A stretch of 64,000 bases of DNA, taken from contig CALKXY010000004.1 in NCBI GenBank assembly GCA_938003545.1, positions 62,001 to 126,000 on the forward strand, written 5' to 3'. This stretch comes from an uncultured Caulobacterales bacterium (GTDB lineage Bacteria; Pseudomonadota; Alphaproteobacteria; Caulobacterales; Maricaulaceae). The notes beneath the pieces are model-generated. The model saw only the letters and a program-made list of their open reading frames with translations, did not search any database and was not told the DNA's origin. The position numbers and the translations under genes are program-made. Positions 9,940 to 19,398 of this stretch are shown here, one piece after another; position 1 is the first letter of the stretch; the number at the start of each line of letters is the position of its first letter.

Positions 9940-10069
9940 GTGTATTTTGACACATTTTCTATTCTCACCCGTAATTGAACTATCAAACCTGAAATCTGCC
10001 AATGACAGTGTGTTTACACACTGCTAGAGCAAAGATCGAATTTACCGCCAGCAGGCAAGGCTATCCAGC

Positions 10070-13030
10070 ATGACCGAGCGTTCTGAACAGAACCAAGACC
10101 TCCTCGATACACTCTTTTTAGATGGTGGGAACGCCAGCTATTTAGAGCAGATGCAGGCGCAATATGCCGATGATCCGAATAGTGTTGATCCGTCATTTCG
10201 CGCTTATTTTGCGTCACTTGGCGAAGATCGTGCAAACGCTAAAAAGAATGCGGATGGTCCTGTTTGGAAACGTAATGCTTACGCATCTGATCCAACACCT
10301 GAGCTGACATCGGCCTTGACGAGCGATTGGGGTGATGGACCTGCGGCGGTTGAGAGTAAAGTTAAAGCGGCTAACCCAAACTTGTCCGGTGTTGAAGCCA
10401 AGCTCGCCGCGAAGGACTCGCTGCATGCGTTGATGCTTATTCGTGCCTATCGCGTGCGAGGGCATCTGATTGCGAATTTAGACCCGCTGGGCCTGAAAAC
10501 ACCTGATGTTCATCCTGAACTTGATCCAGCCACCTATGGGTTCGGTCCAACCGATATGGACCGTGAGATCTTTATCGATGGTGTGCTTGGGCTTGAATAT
10601 GCCACGCTTAAGACGATTTTAGAAATCCTGAAACGTACCTATTGCGAAACGCTTGGTGTGCAATTCATGCAAGTCTCTGATCCAGAGGAGAAAGCTTGGA
10701 TTCAAGAACGCCTTGAGGGGCCTGAAAAGGAAATTAGCTTCTCTAAAGAGGGCCGCCTCGCGATCTTGCAGAAACTCGTCGAAGGCGAAACGTTTGAGCA
10801 GCTCATCCATAAACGCTACCCTGGCACGAAACGCTTTGGTCTTGACGGCGCAGAGAGCCTTTTGCCCGCACTTGAACAAATCATTAAACGTGGTGGCCAA
10901 TTGGGCCTCAAAGACATCAACTTCGGTATGCCGCATCGTGGACGTTTGAACGTTATGGCGTCGGTTATGCAGAAACCTTATTCTGCGATTTTCTACGAAT
11001 TTCTTGGCGGCGTGGCCGCAGGATCTGAAGATTTTGGGTCTGGCGATGTGAAATATCATCTTGGCGTCTCGGATGACCGCGAATTTGACGGTAATAAAGT
11101 TCATCTCTCGCTCGCGCCAAATCCATCCCATTTGGAAGTCGTCGCTCCCGTTGTTATGGGTAAGACGCGCGCGAAACAGCAGATGGCGTCGGGTACATAT
11201 CAGTCGCATAATCCCGAAGAAGTCATGGCTGTTATTTTGCATGGCGATTCTGCTTTCGCAGGCCAAGGCGTTGTTATGGAATGTTTCCAGATGAGCCAGC
11301 TTGTCGGCTATCGTACGGGCGGCACAATTCATGTGATCGTAAATAACCAAATCGGATTTACGACAACACCTGATGAATATCGTTCGGGTCAATATTGTTC
11401 TGACGTGGCCTTTATGGTCGAAGCCCCTGTTTTTCACGTCAATGGCGATGATCCTGAAGCTGTTGTTTTCGCTGCGCGTGTGGCGACGGAATATCGCCAA
11501 AAATTTGGCAAAGATGTCGTGCTCGATATTATTTGTTATCGCCGTTACGGCCATAATGAAGGTGACGACCCGTCCTTCACGCAACCGCTCATGTATCAAG
11601 CGATCAACGGCCGCCCGACAACGCGTCAGATTTATGCGGAACGCCTTATCGCCCAAGGCGACATGAGCGAAGCCGATGCGCAGAAACGCATGGATGATTT
11701 TTACGCCAAACTCGATAAAGATTTCGAGGACGCGAAATCCTATAAAACGAAACAGCCCGATTGGCTGCAGGGTGTTTGGCAGGGTATGTCGTTGCCGACC
11801 GCAAAAGATGGCAAGCGCGGGGGTGATACCGCCGTGGATATCTCACGTTTGAAAGAAATTGGTGAGTCGATTACGACGGCACCAAATTCGCTCAATATGC
11901 ACCGCACGCTTAAACGCATTGTCAAAGCGCGGGCAGATAAAATTGGTAAACAGGCCGATATTGACTGGGGCCTTGCGGAACATCTCGCCTTCGGTACGTT
12001 AATCACAGAGGGGCATCCCGTCCGTTTGTCTGGCCAAGATTCCGAACGCGGGACATTCTCGCAGCGTCAGTCGAATTTTGTCGATCAGAAGACTGAAGAG
12101 AAATACACGCCGCTGAATAAACTCGATCCAGATCAAGAATATTATCAAGTCTTGAATTCGCATTTGTCAGAAGAAGCCGTGCTGGGCTTTGAATATGGAT
12201 TTTCCGGTGCTGCGCCGCATGCCCTTACGATTTGGGAAGCGCAATTTGGCGATTTCGCCAATGGCGCGCAGGTTATGGTGGATCAATTCATCAGCTCCGC
12301 AGAACAGAAATGGCTGCGCATGTCTGGTCTCGTAATGCTTTTGCCGCATGGATATGAAGGACAAGGGCCGGAGCATTCCTCCGCACGTCTCGAACGCTAT
12401 CTTCAAATGTGCGCCGAGGATAATATGCAGGTGACGAATATCTCTACACCCGCGAATTATTTTCATGCACTGCGCCGTCAGGTGAAACGAAAGTTCCGCA
12501 AGCCGCTCATTAATATGAGTCCTAAATCTCTCCTGCGTCACAAACTATGTGTGTCGACATTCGAGGAAATGGGGCCGGGCAGTGAGTTCCATCGACTGCT
12601 TTGGGATGATGCACATTATAAACCTGAAGTGAGCCAAATTAAATTGGCAGCGGATAGCAAGATTAAACGCGTCATTCTCTGTTCCGGGAAAGTTTATTAC
12701 GACTTGTTCGAAGAGCGTGAGAAAAACGGACGCAACGATATCTACCTCCTGCGTGTTGAGCAATTTTATCCTTACCCAGATGATGCTATCCAGTTGGAAC
12801 TGAAACGTTTCAAAAACGCGGACATCGTATGGTGCCAGGAAGAACCAAAAAATATGGGTGGATGGAGCTTTATTGAGCCTTTCATCGAAGAAAGCCTGAT
12901 TGCGATTGGTGCGAAAAATACGCGTGCGCGCTATGTTGGTCGCGCCGCCGCCGCATCTACGGCTACTGGTATCAGCACAAAACATAAAAAAGAGCAGCAA
13001 GCCATCCTTGATGATGCGTTCGCGAAATAG
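10070..13030 (+). CDS. sucA: 2-oxoglutarate dehydrogenase E1 component
   Basis: Thiamine-diphosphate-dependent decarboxylase that starts the conversion of 2-oxoglutarate to succinyl-CoA. The 986-residue length is normal for alphaproteobacterial OdhA. Seen: the N-terminal peptide with NASYLEQMQAQYADDPNSVD that binds E2, FGMPHRGRLNVMAS, the substrate/TPP region HGDSAFAGQGVVMEC, the Mg-TPP motif HVNGDDPEAV near residue 457, and the C-terminal transketolase-like half with EAQFGDFANGAQV and LLPHGYEGQGPEHSSAR. An AAGG-containing Shine-Dalgarno lies about 10 bases before the ATG. sucB follows after 10 bases in the same operon. Confidence 0.97.
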   Translation: MTERSEQNQDLLDTLFLDGGNASYLEQMQAQYADDPNSVDPSFRAYFASLGEDRANAKKNADGPVWKRNAYASDPTPELTSALTSDWGDGPAAVESKVKAANPNLSGVEAKLAAKDSLHALMLIRAYRVRGHLIANLDPLGLKTPDVHPELDPATYGFGPTDMDREIFIDGVLGLEYATLKTILEILKRTYCETLGVQFMQVSDPEEKAWIQERLEGPEKEISFSKEGRLAILQKLVEGETFEQLIHKRYPGTKRFGLDGAESLLPALEQIIKRGGQLGLKDINFGMPHRGRLNVMASVMQKPYSAIFYEFLGGVAAGSEDFGSGDVKYHLGVSDDREFDGNKVHLSLAPNPSHLEVVAPVVMGKTRAKQQMASGTYQSHNPEEVMAVILHGDSAFAGQGVVMECFQMSQLVGYRTGGTIHVIVNNQIGFTTTPDEYRSGQYCSDVAFMVEAPVFHVNGDDPEAVVFAARVATEYRQKFGKDVVLDIICYRRYGHNEGDDPSFTQPLMYQAINGRPTTRQIYAERLIAQGDMSEADAQKRMDDFYAKLDKDFEDAKSYKTKQPDWLQGVWQGMSLPTAKDGKRGGDTAVDISRLKEIGESITTAPNSLNMHRTLKRIVKARADKIGKQADIDWGLAEHLAFGTLITEGHPVRLSGQDSERGTFSQRQSNFVDQKTEEKYTPLNKLDPDQEYYQVLNSHLSEEAVLGFEYGFSGAAPHALTIWEAQFGDFANGAQVMVDQFISSAEQKWLRMSGLVMLLPHGYEGQGPEHSSARLERYLQMCAEDNMQVTNISTPANYFHALRRQVKRKFRKPLINMSPKSLLRHKLCVSTFEEMGPGSEFHRLLWDDAHYKPEVSQIKLAADSKIKRVILCSGKVYYDLFEEREKNGRNDIYLLRVEQFYPYPDDAIQLELKRFKNADIVWCQEEPKNMGGWSFIEPFIEESLIAIGAKNTRARYVGRAAAASTATGISTKHKKEQQAILDDAFAK

Positions 13031-13040
13031 GGTCTGAATC

Positions 13041-14549
13041 ATGACAGATATCACAATTCCAAATGTTGGCGAAAGTGTCAGCGAAGTCACCATCGCGCAG
13101 TGGTTTAAAGCGGTCGGTGATACGGTCAAAAAAGATGAACCGCTCGTTGAACTGGAAACAGATAAGGCGGCACAGGAGCTTGTGTCTCCTGAGGATGGTG
13201 TCTTGGAAGAAATTCTGGTCGCTGAAGGTGAAAATGCGGAGATCGGGAAATTGATCGCGCGTCTAGGCTCTGGTTCAGGCGGTGCTAAGGCCGCTCCCGC
13301 TGAAGAAGCCAAAGAGACCGAAACGAAAGCCGCTCCTGCAGGTTCGGCGGGGGCGTCTATGAATATAGATGTGCCAAATGTCGGTGAAAGTGTCTCCGAA
13401 GTGACTGTTGCGTCTTGGATGAAACAGCCAGGTGAGGCCGTTGCAAAAGATGAAGCCATTGTAGAGCTGGAAACAGACAAGGCTGCGCAAGAACTCGTCG
13501 CGCCTGCGGACGGCGTCATGGGCGAGCATTTGGTCGCCGAGGGCGAAGTTGCGCTTGTCGGGCAGACGATTGCAACGCTTCTGACGGGGGCTTCTGGTGG
13601 AGATACTGCAACGGCAGAACCTGCAGCTTCGACGCCTGCTGCAGTAAATTCAGGCGACGCGATTGCCATGCCTGCTGCTGCCAAAATCATGCGCGAAAAT
13701 GGTCTGGATGCGTCTTCTATTTCAGGTACGGGTAAAGATGGCCGGATCACGAAAGCTGACGCACTGGCTGCGAAAGCAAACCCTCCGAAAGCTAAACCTG
13801 CAGCCTCTGCACCTAAGCCAGCCGCCCCGAAAACGCCGCGAAATGATGGACCGCGCGAAGACCGCGTGCGCATGACGCGTATTCGTCAAACCATCGCGCG
13901 CCGCCTGAAAGATGCACAAAATACGGCTGCGATGCTAACGACATATAATGAGGCGGATATGTCCGCAATCATGGCGATGCGCAGCGAATATAAAGAGCTA
14001 TTCATCAAGCGTCATGGTGTGAAGCTCGGCTTTATGTCCTTCTTCGTGAAGGCTTGTGTTCAGGCCCTAAAAGACGTCCCAAGCGTGAACGCAGAGATTG
14101 ACGGAACAGACATCATCTACAAAAATTTCTACGACATCAGCATTGCTGTCGGCACAGAAAAAGGTCTTGTTGTTCCCGTACTTCGCGATTGCGACGAGCT
14201 TTCACTCGGCGGGATTGAAAAAGGCATTGGTGCGCTTGGTGCAAAGGCCCGCGATGGTCAACTATCTATGGATGACATGTCTGGCGGCACGTTCACGATC
14301 TCAAATGGCGGTGTTTATGGCTCGCTTATGTCATCACCGATCCTAAATCCTCCACAATCTGGTATTTTGGGGATGCATAAAATTCAGAAGCGTCCCGTTG
14401 TTATCAATGACGAGATGGTTATCCGTCCAATGATGTATCTTGCACTCTCTTATGATCATCGCATCGTTGATGGTAAAGAAGCCGTCACATTCCTTGTCCG
14501 CGTGAAAGAATGCCTCGAGGATCCAGAACGTATGCTTCTCGACCTTTAA
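13041..14549 (+). CDS. sucB: 2-oxoglutarate dehydrogenase E2 (dihydrolipoyl succinyltransferase) with two lipoyl domains
   Basis: Core of the 2-oxoglutarate dehydrogenase complex. Unlike the common ~400-residue SucB with one lipoyl domain, this 502-residue protein has two: residues 1-76 (ETDKA, Lys42) and 107-182 (ETDKA, Lys147), joined by Ala/Pro/Glu-rich linkers. The E1/E3-binding domain is at about 209-243 ([20 protein letters not shown]) and the catalytic domain at ~275-502 with YDHRIVDG (His473, Asp477). The two lipoyl domains are alike in sequence, indicating internal duplication. The identity as succinyl- rather than acetyltransferase rests on [10 protein letters not shown] and the position next to sucA. 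Confidence 0.96.
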   Translation: MTDITIPNVGESVSEVTIAQWFKAVGDTVKKDEPLVELETDKAAQELVSPEDGVLEEILVAEGENAEIGKLIARLGSGSGGAKAAPAEEAKETETKAAPAGSAGASMNIDVPNVGESVSEVTVASWMKQPGEAVAKDEAIVELETDKAAQELVAPADGVMGEHLVAEGEVALVGQTIATLLTGASGGDTATAEPAASTPAAVNSGDAIAMPAAAKIMRENGLDASSISGTGKDGRITKADALAAKANPPKAKPAASAPKPAAPKTPRNDGPREDRVRMTRIRQTIARRLKDAQNTAAMLTTYNEADMSAIMAMRSEYKELFIKRHGVKLGFMSFFVKACVQALKDVPSVNAEIDGTDIIYKNFYDISIAVGTEKGLVVPVLRDCDELSLGGIEKGIGALGAKARDGQLSMDDMSGGTFTISNGGVYGSLMSSPILNPPQSGILGMHKIQKRPVVINDEMVIRPMMYLALSYDHRIVDGKEAVTFLVRVKECLEDPERMLLDL

Positions 14550-14642
14550 CCACTTATTAGGTCTGGTTCCTAAATCAGACCTAAGACTTTTCTGCGATAG
14601 AGCTCCCGTGTTTGTAATGAACATGAGGAACGGGAGACTCAA

Positions 14643-15131
14643 ATGACAGCAGTTGATATTACAGCAGTGCCTTTAGGCGAAAAAGACACTTCACCTCTGA
14701 ATGGCTCAGCCTTAGAGCAGCGTATGCTTGGTATTATGGCTGCATTTGCCGTGACATGGGGATTGCTCTGTCTTTTAGCGTTCACATTGGGTCAGATCGC
14801 ATCCCCCGAAGAACTTGCTCTGCAATATTCTCCTAGACAATTGGCTTATTTGGAAGCGACCCCTGCTTGGGTCGCCTTTTCAAAAGCTATGACTGCAATT
14901 GGCCTGTTATGCGGCGCCGTTTATCTGCTTCTGCGCAAGAAAAGTGCCTATCATTGGTTCATGATTTCACTGGTTGGTACGTTGCTGACCATGGTTGATT
15001 CATTGCTTCGTGATGGGTTTCACGTTTTGGGCGGTATGAATTCCGGTGTGAACCTCGGAATGATAATTGTTGGGATATTCCTATTTTGGGCGTCATATTC
15101 AGCTTATTACGAGGGACAGCTCGAAGCCTAA
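14643..15131 (+). CDS. integral membrane protein, four TM helices (paralogue A)
   Basis: A 162-residue protein with about four hydrophobic helices (residues ~30-50, 77-97, 103-125, 134-155) after a polar N-terminus. It shares with the next gene the pattern YSPRQLAYLEATPAWVAFSK...GLLCGAVYLLLRKKSAY, so the two are paralogues. A GGGAG Shine-Dalgarno precedes the ATG. Its place between sucB and lpd is shared context only; no catalytic motif is visible and no function is proposed. I recall similar small membrane proteins as hypotheticals in alphaproteobacteria. Confidence 0.75.
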   Translation: MTAVDITAVPLGEKDTSPLNGSALEQRMLGIMAAFAVTWGLLCLLAFTLGQIASPEELALQYSPRQLAYLEATPAWVAFSKAMTAIGLLCGAVYLLLRKKSAYHWFMISLVGTLLTMVDSLLRDGFHVLGGMNSGVNLGMIIVGIFLFWASYSAYYEGQLEA

Positions 15132-15183
15132 TTAGACTTTCACGGTCATTTGGCTTAGTCTTCCCCTGAAATGGGGGAGTATA

Positions 15184-15624
15184 ATGTCTGAAAAATATTC
15201 CGCAAAACTACCGTTCAAATTCTGGATTATCAGTGTTCTCTTCTTGCTCTGGAATCTTGTTGGGATTGCGCAATATCTCGCATCTGTCACGGCGACGCCT
15301 GAGAGCTTAGCCGCGCAAAGCTACTCGGGTGAGCAAATTGAGTTTTTGCTGACTGTTCCTGCACTCTATGCCTCAGTCTTTGCATTGGCCGTCTGGTCGG
15401 GACTTTTGGCCGCTATACTTTTACTTCTCCGCCGGAAATGGGCGGTCCCTATTTTTTTGATCAGTCTGTTATTTGTTATACTCAGCTATGGGTTCGACAT
15501 TTTGAGTGGGGCCTTTAACCTTCTTGGCGTCGGTTATTTTGGCATCATGAGTTTTGTAACGATTATATCTGTTGTCCAATACATCTTTGCACGTAAGTTT
15601 CGCGGGCGCGGCTGGTTGCGTTAG
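15184..15624 (+). CDS. integral membrane protein, four TM helices (paralogue B)
   Basis: A 146-residue paralogue of the previous gene: YSGEQIEFLLTVPALYASVF followed by GLLAAILLLLRRKWAVPIFL aligns with its central two helices. Four hydrophobic segments are visible (about 12-31, 57-81, 86-104, 112-133), with a basic C-terminus (ARKFRGRGWLR) that should be cytoplasmic. The start has a strong GGGGAG 6 bases upstream. The pair arose by tandem duplication; function unknown. It is followed by ~105 bp before lpd. Confidence 0.75.
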   Translation: MSEKYSAKLPFKFWIISVLFLLWNLVGIAQYLASVTATPESLAAQSYSGEQIEFLLTVPALYASVFALAVWSGLLAAILLLLRRKWAVPIFLISLLFVILSYGFDILSGAFNLLGVGYFGIMSFVTIISVVQYIFARKFRGRGWLR

Positions 15625-15730
15625 GGCGCTAAGAGACAAAACGTGCCGCGTTTCCTCTCATTGCTGCGTTGATATTCGCGTTTAGCGAGCCTATTTACAA
15701 AATAAGATTTACCCCTGACAGGATATCCTC

Positions 15731-17116
15731 ATGGTAGAACAATATGACGTCATCATTATTGGTGGCGGACCCGGCGGTTATAATTGCGCGATCCGATGTG
15801 GGCAGCTTGGCCTAAAGGTCGCGTGCATAGAAACACGTAAGACACTTGGCGGCACATGTTTGAACGTTGGCTGCATTCCTTCGAAAGCCTTGCTACATGC
15901 GACGGCGCTTTATGAGACCGCGCAGAAAGATTTCCCTGCCATGGGCTTAAAGGCCACGGTTGAAGCCGACATTCCTGCGATGATCGAGAGTAAAAACAAA
16001 GTTGTCACGGGGCTTACGCAAGGTATCGAATATTTGTTCAAGAAGAACAATGTCGAACACATCACGGGCTTTGGTACAATTAAAGCCAAAGGCGAGGTCG
16101 AGGTCGACGGCAAGGTCTATAAGACGAAAAATATCGTTATTGCGACAGGCTCTGAAGTTGCTGCGCTTCCAGGTGTCGCGATTGACGAGAAGACGATCGT
16201 CTCTTCGACGGGCGCATTGGATCTACAAGACGTGCCTGAAAGCCTCCTCGTTATCGGCGGCGGCGTTATTGGACTGGAACTAGGGTCTGTTTGGCGTCGT
16301 CTCGGGTCCAAGGTCACAGTCGTTGAATATATGCCGTCCATCATGGTGAACTCTGACAAGGAAATTCAGAAGGCCGCCCTTCGTATGTTTAAAAAGCAAG
16401 GCGTGAAGTTTGAGCTCTCTCGCAAAGTTATGGGCGTTGAAAAAACTAAGTCTGGCTTAACCGTCAAGACCGAAGCCGCTGCGGGTGGAAAGCCGAAGGA
16501 TATTGAGGCTGATGTTGTTCTTGTTTGTATCGGGCGGAACGCATTTACGAAAAATCTGGGCCTCGAAAATGTTGGGATTGAAACAGACAAACGCGGCAAG
16601 GTTCTTCATGATCATTGGAAGACTTCGGTTGAAGGTATTTGGGCGATTGGTGACGTCATTGACGGACCTATGCTGGCGCATAAAGCCGAAGAAGAAGGCG
16701 CCGCCGTTGCAGAGTCCATCGCTGGGCAATCTGGACATGTGAATTATGCAGTCATTCCAGATGTGGTGTATACGCATCCTGAAATCGCGAGTGTCGGTCA
16801 AACTGAAGAACAGCTGAAAGAGGCTGGTATTCCGTTTAAGCGCGGTAAGTTCCCTTTTACCGCAAACTCGCGGGCGCGCTGTAATCATGAAGCCGAAGGT
16901 TTTGTGAAAATCTTAGCGCATGCCGAAACAGATGAAATTCTTGGGGCCCATATTTTGGGCCCACTCGCAGGCGACCTGATCCATGAGATCGCGGTTGCGA
17001 TGGAATTTAAAGCTGCCAGCGAAGATTTAGCGCGAATCTGTCATGCCCATCCAACAGTTTCCGAAGCTGTTCGCCAAGCCGCGATGGACGTCGAAGGCTG
17101 GGCGATGCAGATGTAA
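15731..17116 (+). CDS. lpd: dihydrolipoyl dehydrogenase (E3)
   Basis: FAD- and NAD-dependent reoxidation of dihydrolipoamide for the 2-oxoglutarate dehydrogenase complex, and possibly others. The 461-residue protein has the FAD motif GGGPGGYNCA (11-20), the redox disulfide GGTCLNVGCIPSK (Cys43, Cys48), the NAD motif IGGGVIGLELGSV, the second FAD motif AIGDVIDGPMLAHKAEEEG, and the C-terminal active-site HAHPTVSE (His440). An AGGATA Shine-Dalgarno precedes the ATG. It closes the sucAB cluster and is ended by a bidirectional terminator shared with the convergent OYE gene. Confidence 0.97.
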   Translation: MVEQYDVIIIGGGPGGYNCAIRCGQLGLKVACIETRKTLGGTCLNVGCIPSKALLHATALYETAQKDFPAMGLKATVEADIPAMIESKNKVVTGLTQGIEYLFKKNNVEHITGFGTIKAKGEVEVDGKVYKTKNIVIATGSEVAALPGVAIDEKTIVSSTGALDLQDVPESLLVIGGGVIGLELGSVWRRLGSKVTVVEYMPSIMVNSDKEIQKAALRMFKKQGVKFELSRKVMGVEKTKSGLTVKTEAAAGGKPKDIEADVVLVCIGRNAFTKNLGLENVGIETDKRGKVLHDHWKTSVEGIWAIGDVIDGPMLAHKAEEEGAAVAESIAGQSGHVNYAVIPDVVYTHPEIASVGQTEEQLKEAGIPFKRGKFPFTANSRARCNHEAEGFVKILAHAETDEILGAHILGPLAGDLIHEIAVAMEFKAASEDLARICHAHPTVSEAVRQAAMDVEGWAMQM

Positions 17117-17177
17117 GGGATGGTTTTTAGCCAGATTGATATCTAATCTGACGCAAACCTCATTCAACTATCGAAAT

Positions 17178-17204
17178 AAAACCCCACTCATTGAGTGGGG
17201 TTTT
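17178..17204. terminator. bidirectional terminator between lpd and the OYE gene
   Basis: Perfect inverted repeat of AAAACCCCACTC and its complement around an ATT loop, with A and T flanks so that it works on both strands between convergent genes. Confidence 0.9.
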
Positions 17205-17210
17205 GTGTTT

Positions 17211-18317
17211 TTAATAGAGCGTTGCGAGGGCTTTACCGTCATAGCTTTTCAGCTCATCAAAACGCCCGTCTTTCACTTTTGTCGCCCAGTGCGGATCTTG
17301 GAGGAGGGCACGTCCTACGGCGACCATATCAAATTCACCTTTTTCCATACGCTCGAATAATTCGTCCAATGATGCGGCCTCTGCACCTTTACCTTGGAAG
17401 GCTTCAAAGAAATCTCCATTTAGTCCAACAGACCCGACAGTAATTGTAGGCTTGCCCGTCAATTTTTTTACCCAACCCGCGAGGTTGAGATGCGCATCTC
17501 CGTCTTGTTCTGGAAACTCTGGTTCCCAGAAACGACGTTGCGAACAATGTAAAACATCGACGCCAGCATCGACAAAGACCTTTAGAAAGGCTTCTAGTTT
17601 TGCGGGCGTATCTGCCAGACGTGCTGTATATTCTTGCTGTTTCCATTGAGAGAACCGCAGAATGATCGGCATATCGTCGCCAATGGCTTTACGGCATTCG
17701 GAAATAATTTCACCGGCGAAAGTGGCGCGATCATTTAAATCACCGCCATATTTATCTTCGCGCTGGTTCATGACGCCCCAGAAAAATTGATCAATCAGAT
17801 AGCCATGCGCGCCGTGAATTTCGATGGCATCAAAGCCCAAGTCCTTCGCATGTCCTGCCGAACGCGCGAAGCTATTGACCATATCGGCAACGTCTTGGTC
17901 TGTCGGTGCAGGCAGAACGGTTTTACCTGTATGTGTTACGCCCGATGGACTGTCGGATTGCGCCTCTGGATTATGGCCTGTGCCTGGTTTTCTAACCATC
18001 CCGACGTGCCAAAGCTGCGGCGCAATTTTCCCCGGTGTCTTCGCCACTGCGTCTGCAACGGCCTTCCAGCCAGCCAAGGACTCCTTACCATGAAACTTGG
18101 GGTAGTTGGGATCATTGGCGGAGCCAGGGCGGTCAACAACGGTACCTTCAGTGATGATTAAACCTACATCGCTATTTGCACGGCGTTCATAATAGTCGAC
18201 AACATTTTGGCCCGGTACGCCATCAGGCGAAAAACTACGAGTCATCGGCGCCATGACAATCCGGTTGGGCAACGTCATTCCCCGAACGGAAAATGGGGAA
18301 AATAATACGTTAGACAT
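17211..18317 (-). CDS. NADH:flavin oxidoreductase / old yellow enzyme family
   Basis: A 368-residue FMN-dependent TIM-barrel ene-reductase-like protein. Start MSNVLFSPFSVRGMTLPNRI is typical, with MAPMTRSFSPDGVPG, QLWHVG (101-106), and the substrate-anion-binding pair in EIHGAHGYLIDQF (His168, His171). It should reduce activated C=C bonds with NAD(P)H; the physiological substrate is unknown. The ATG at 18317 has a GGAG 6-9 bases upstream and is preferred over in-frame codons up to 18428. It is the last gene of an operon with the winged-helix regulator and the membrane protein upstream, so its expression is likely controlled by the operators at 19333-19379. Confidence 0.9.
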   Translation of the reverse strand: MSNVLFSPFSVRGMTLPNRIVMAPMTRSFSPDGVPGQNVVDYYERRANSDVGLIITEGTVVDRPGSANDPNYPKFHGKESLAGWKAVADAVAKTPGKIAPQLWHVGMVRKPGTGHNPEAQSDSPSGVTHTGKTVLPAPTDQDVADMVNSFARSAGHAKDLGFDAIEIHGAHGYLIDQFFWGVMNQREDKYGGDLNDRATFAGEIISECRKAIGDDMPIILRFSQWKQQEYTARLADTPAKLEAFLKVFVDAGVDVLHCSQRRFWEPEFPEQDGDAHLNLAGWVKKLTGKPTITVGSVGLNGDFFEAFQGKGAEAASLDELFERMEKGEFDMVAVGRALLQDPHWATKVKDGRFDELKSYDGKALATLY

Positions 18318-18367
18318 GTCGATCTCCTGAATTTCAGAGATCAACATGGAGGCTATTCCAGTAAAGC

Positions 18368-18688
18368 TCAACCATCCGATATCGAATGACCGAGCAGCGT
18401 TTTCATTGCCTCGAGATAACGAATCCACGCTTTGCGCCCTGTAGGCGTTAAATGAACCAGCGTTTGCGGCCGCTTGCCATTATACCCTTTTTCTTGCCGC
18501 ACATATCCAGCCGTTTCCAACTTGGTTAGATGTGTCGATAAATTGCCGTTCGTCGCGCCTGTTTTGTCGATTAATTCTGGAAAGCTGGCGGGGTTCACAG
18601 CGGAGAGGTATGCGATAACACCGAGGCGCAACCGTCCGTGAATGACGTCATCCACGGCGTCCAAATTAATATCGGGTTTGCCTTCCAT
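18368..18688 (-). CDS. winged-helix transcriptional regulator
   Basis: A 106-residue protein with a single winged-helix domain: DDVIHGRLRLGVIAYLS (helix 1), FPELIDKTGATNGNLSTHLT (helix-turn-helix), YVRQEKGYNGKRPQTLVHLT (wing) and a C-terminal helix KAWIRYLEAMKTLL for dimerisation. This is the HTH_34-type architecture of small repressors usually paired with a membrane protein. Its ATG follows one base after the stop of the upstream membrane protein gene (TAAAATG), so the two are translationally coupled. It probably binds the two AGTTTG-N5-CAAACT palindromes in front of its operon (inference from position and symmetry). Confidence 0.88.
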   Translation of the reverse strand: MEGKPDINLDAVDDVIHGRLRLGVIAYLSAVNPASFPELIDKTGATNGNLSTHLTKLETAGYVRQEKGYNGKRPQTLVHLTPTGRKAWIRYLEAMKTLLGHSISDG

Positions 18689-18689
18689 T

Positions 18690-19301
18690 TTAGGCCGCCT
18701 TCCGAATAGATAGAATGGATGGGATAATAATTGTAACAATTGAGCCGATTGCAGCAATTAAATAGATAATGTTGTCCCCGTAAAAACTCATTGTAATGGC
18801 GGCGAGGGCGAAACCGCTAAATGCGGCAAAATGCAACCAACCATGTCCTGTGAGTTTGGCTGTCACGCCATAGGCTAGCCCCTGTCCTGCAAACCCGAAA
18901 ATTAGGACAAGTGTCCATAATTCGTAATTACCTGTGCCAAGAATTTGATTGAGTAAAATACCGACGGCGAGCGAGCCCAGAGCGGCTGCAAACATGATCC
19001 ATACATAGTGTTCAACACGATTGCTGATGGATGATGCGCCCGGTTTTTTGCCAATTTTTCGCCCTAAAACCGCGCTGCCTATACCGCCGATAACTGCAAA
19101 ACTGATCCATAGAAAGCCGAGTGACGAAAATGAAATGGCCAAAGCTTGTGTGATAATCATATAATGTATGGCGAAGGTCGCCGTGAGTAAGATGCCCCAC
19201 ATTAATCCAATTGGCCCGCCGACTAAGGGCGTATCTGCGCCTTCGCGGGCAATGCGACTGGCGTCTTCCAGATCTGCCATCAGTGTTTCAACTTTAGTCA
19301 T
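18690..19301 (-). CDS. six-TM membrane protein coupled to the winged-helix regulator
   Basis: A 203-residue protein. An N-terminal cytoplasmic stretch (MTKVETLMADLEDASRIARE) precedes about six hydrophobic helices grouped in pairs; a KKPGASSISNR loop lies in the middle. It is not a recognised transporter. Small membrane proteins of this kind are often encoded directly before HTH_34-type regulators, suggesting a stress or ligand-sensing unit. The ATG at 19301 has GGAG at a good distance; in-frame codons up to 19343 are disfavoured as they would run into the operator region. Confidence 0.8.
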   Translation of the reverse strand: MTKVETLMADLEDASRIAREGADTPLVGGPIGLMWGILLTATFAIHYMIITQALAISFSSLGFLWISFAVIGGIGSAVLGRKIGKKPGASSISNRVEHYVWIMFAAALGSLAVGILLNQILGTGNYELWTLVLIFGFAGQGLAYGVTAKLTGHGWLHFAAFSGFALAAITMSFYGDNIIYLIAAIGSIVTIIIPSILSIRKAA

Positions 19302-19332
19302 TCTACGTCTCCTATAACTTCGAATTAAAAAT

Positions 19333-19351
19333 AAGTTTGACATACAAACTT
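19333..19351. promoter_or_regulatory. palindromic operator 1
   Basis: AAGTTTG (19333-19339), 5-base spacer, CAAACTT (19345-19351): a perfect 7-bp inverted repeat in the space between divergent genes. It contains a TTGACA-like -35 (on the plus strand 19337-19342). Likely bound by the winged-helix protein encoded downstream; not tested. Confidence 0.7.
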
Positions 19352-19360
19352 GTTTTTGTC

Positions 19361-19379
19361 TAGTTTGAAATGCAAACTA
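19361..19379. promoter_or_regulatory. palindromic operator 2
   Basis: TAGTTTG (19361-19367), 5-base spacer, CAAACTA (19373-19379), the same AGTTTG-N5-CAAACT core as operator 1, 28 bp centre to centre. Two matching sites suggest cooperative binding and control of both divergent transcripts. Confidence 0.7.
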
Positions 19380-19398
19380 AATTACAAAGGAGACGAAA

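Noticed and set aside
10619-11656. 345-residue minus-strand frame within sucA
   Set aside because: Shadow of a highly conserved enzyme; the sequence has no domain signal and no ribosome-binding site.
12545-13873. 442-residue minus-strand frame across sucA/sucB
   Set aside because: Low-complexity Ala/Ser/Pro protein antisense to the lipoyl linkers; sucB is certain in this region.
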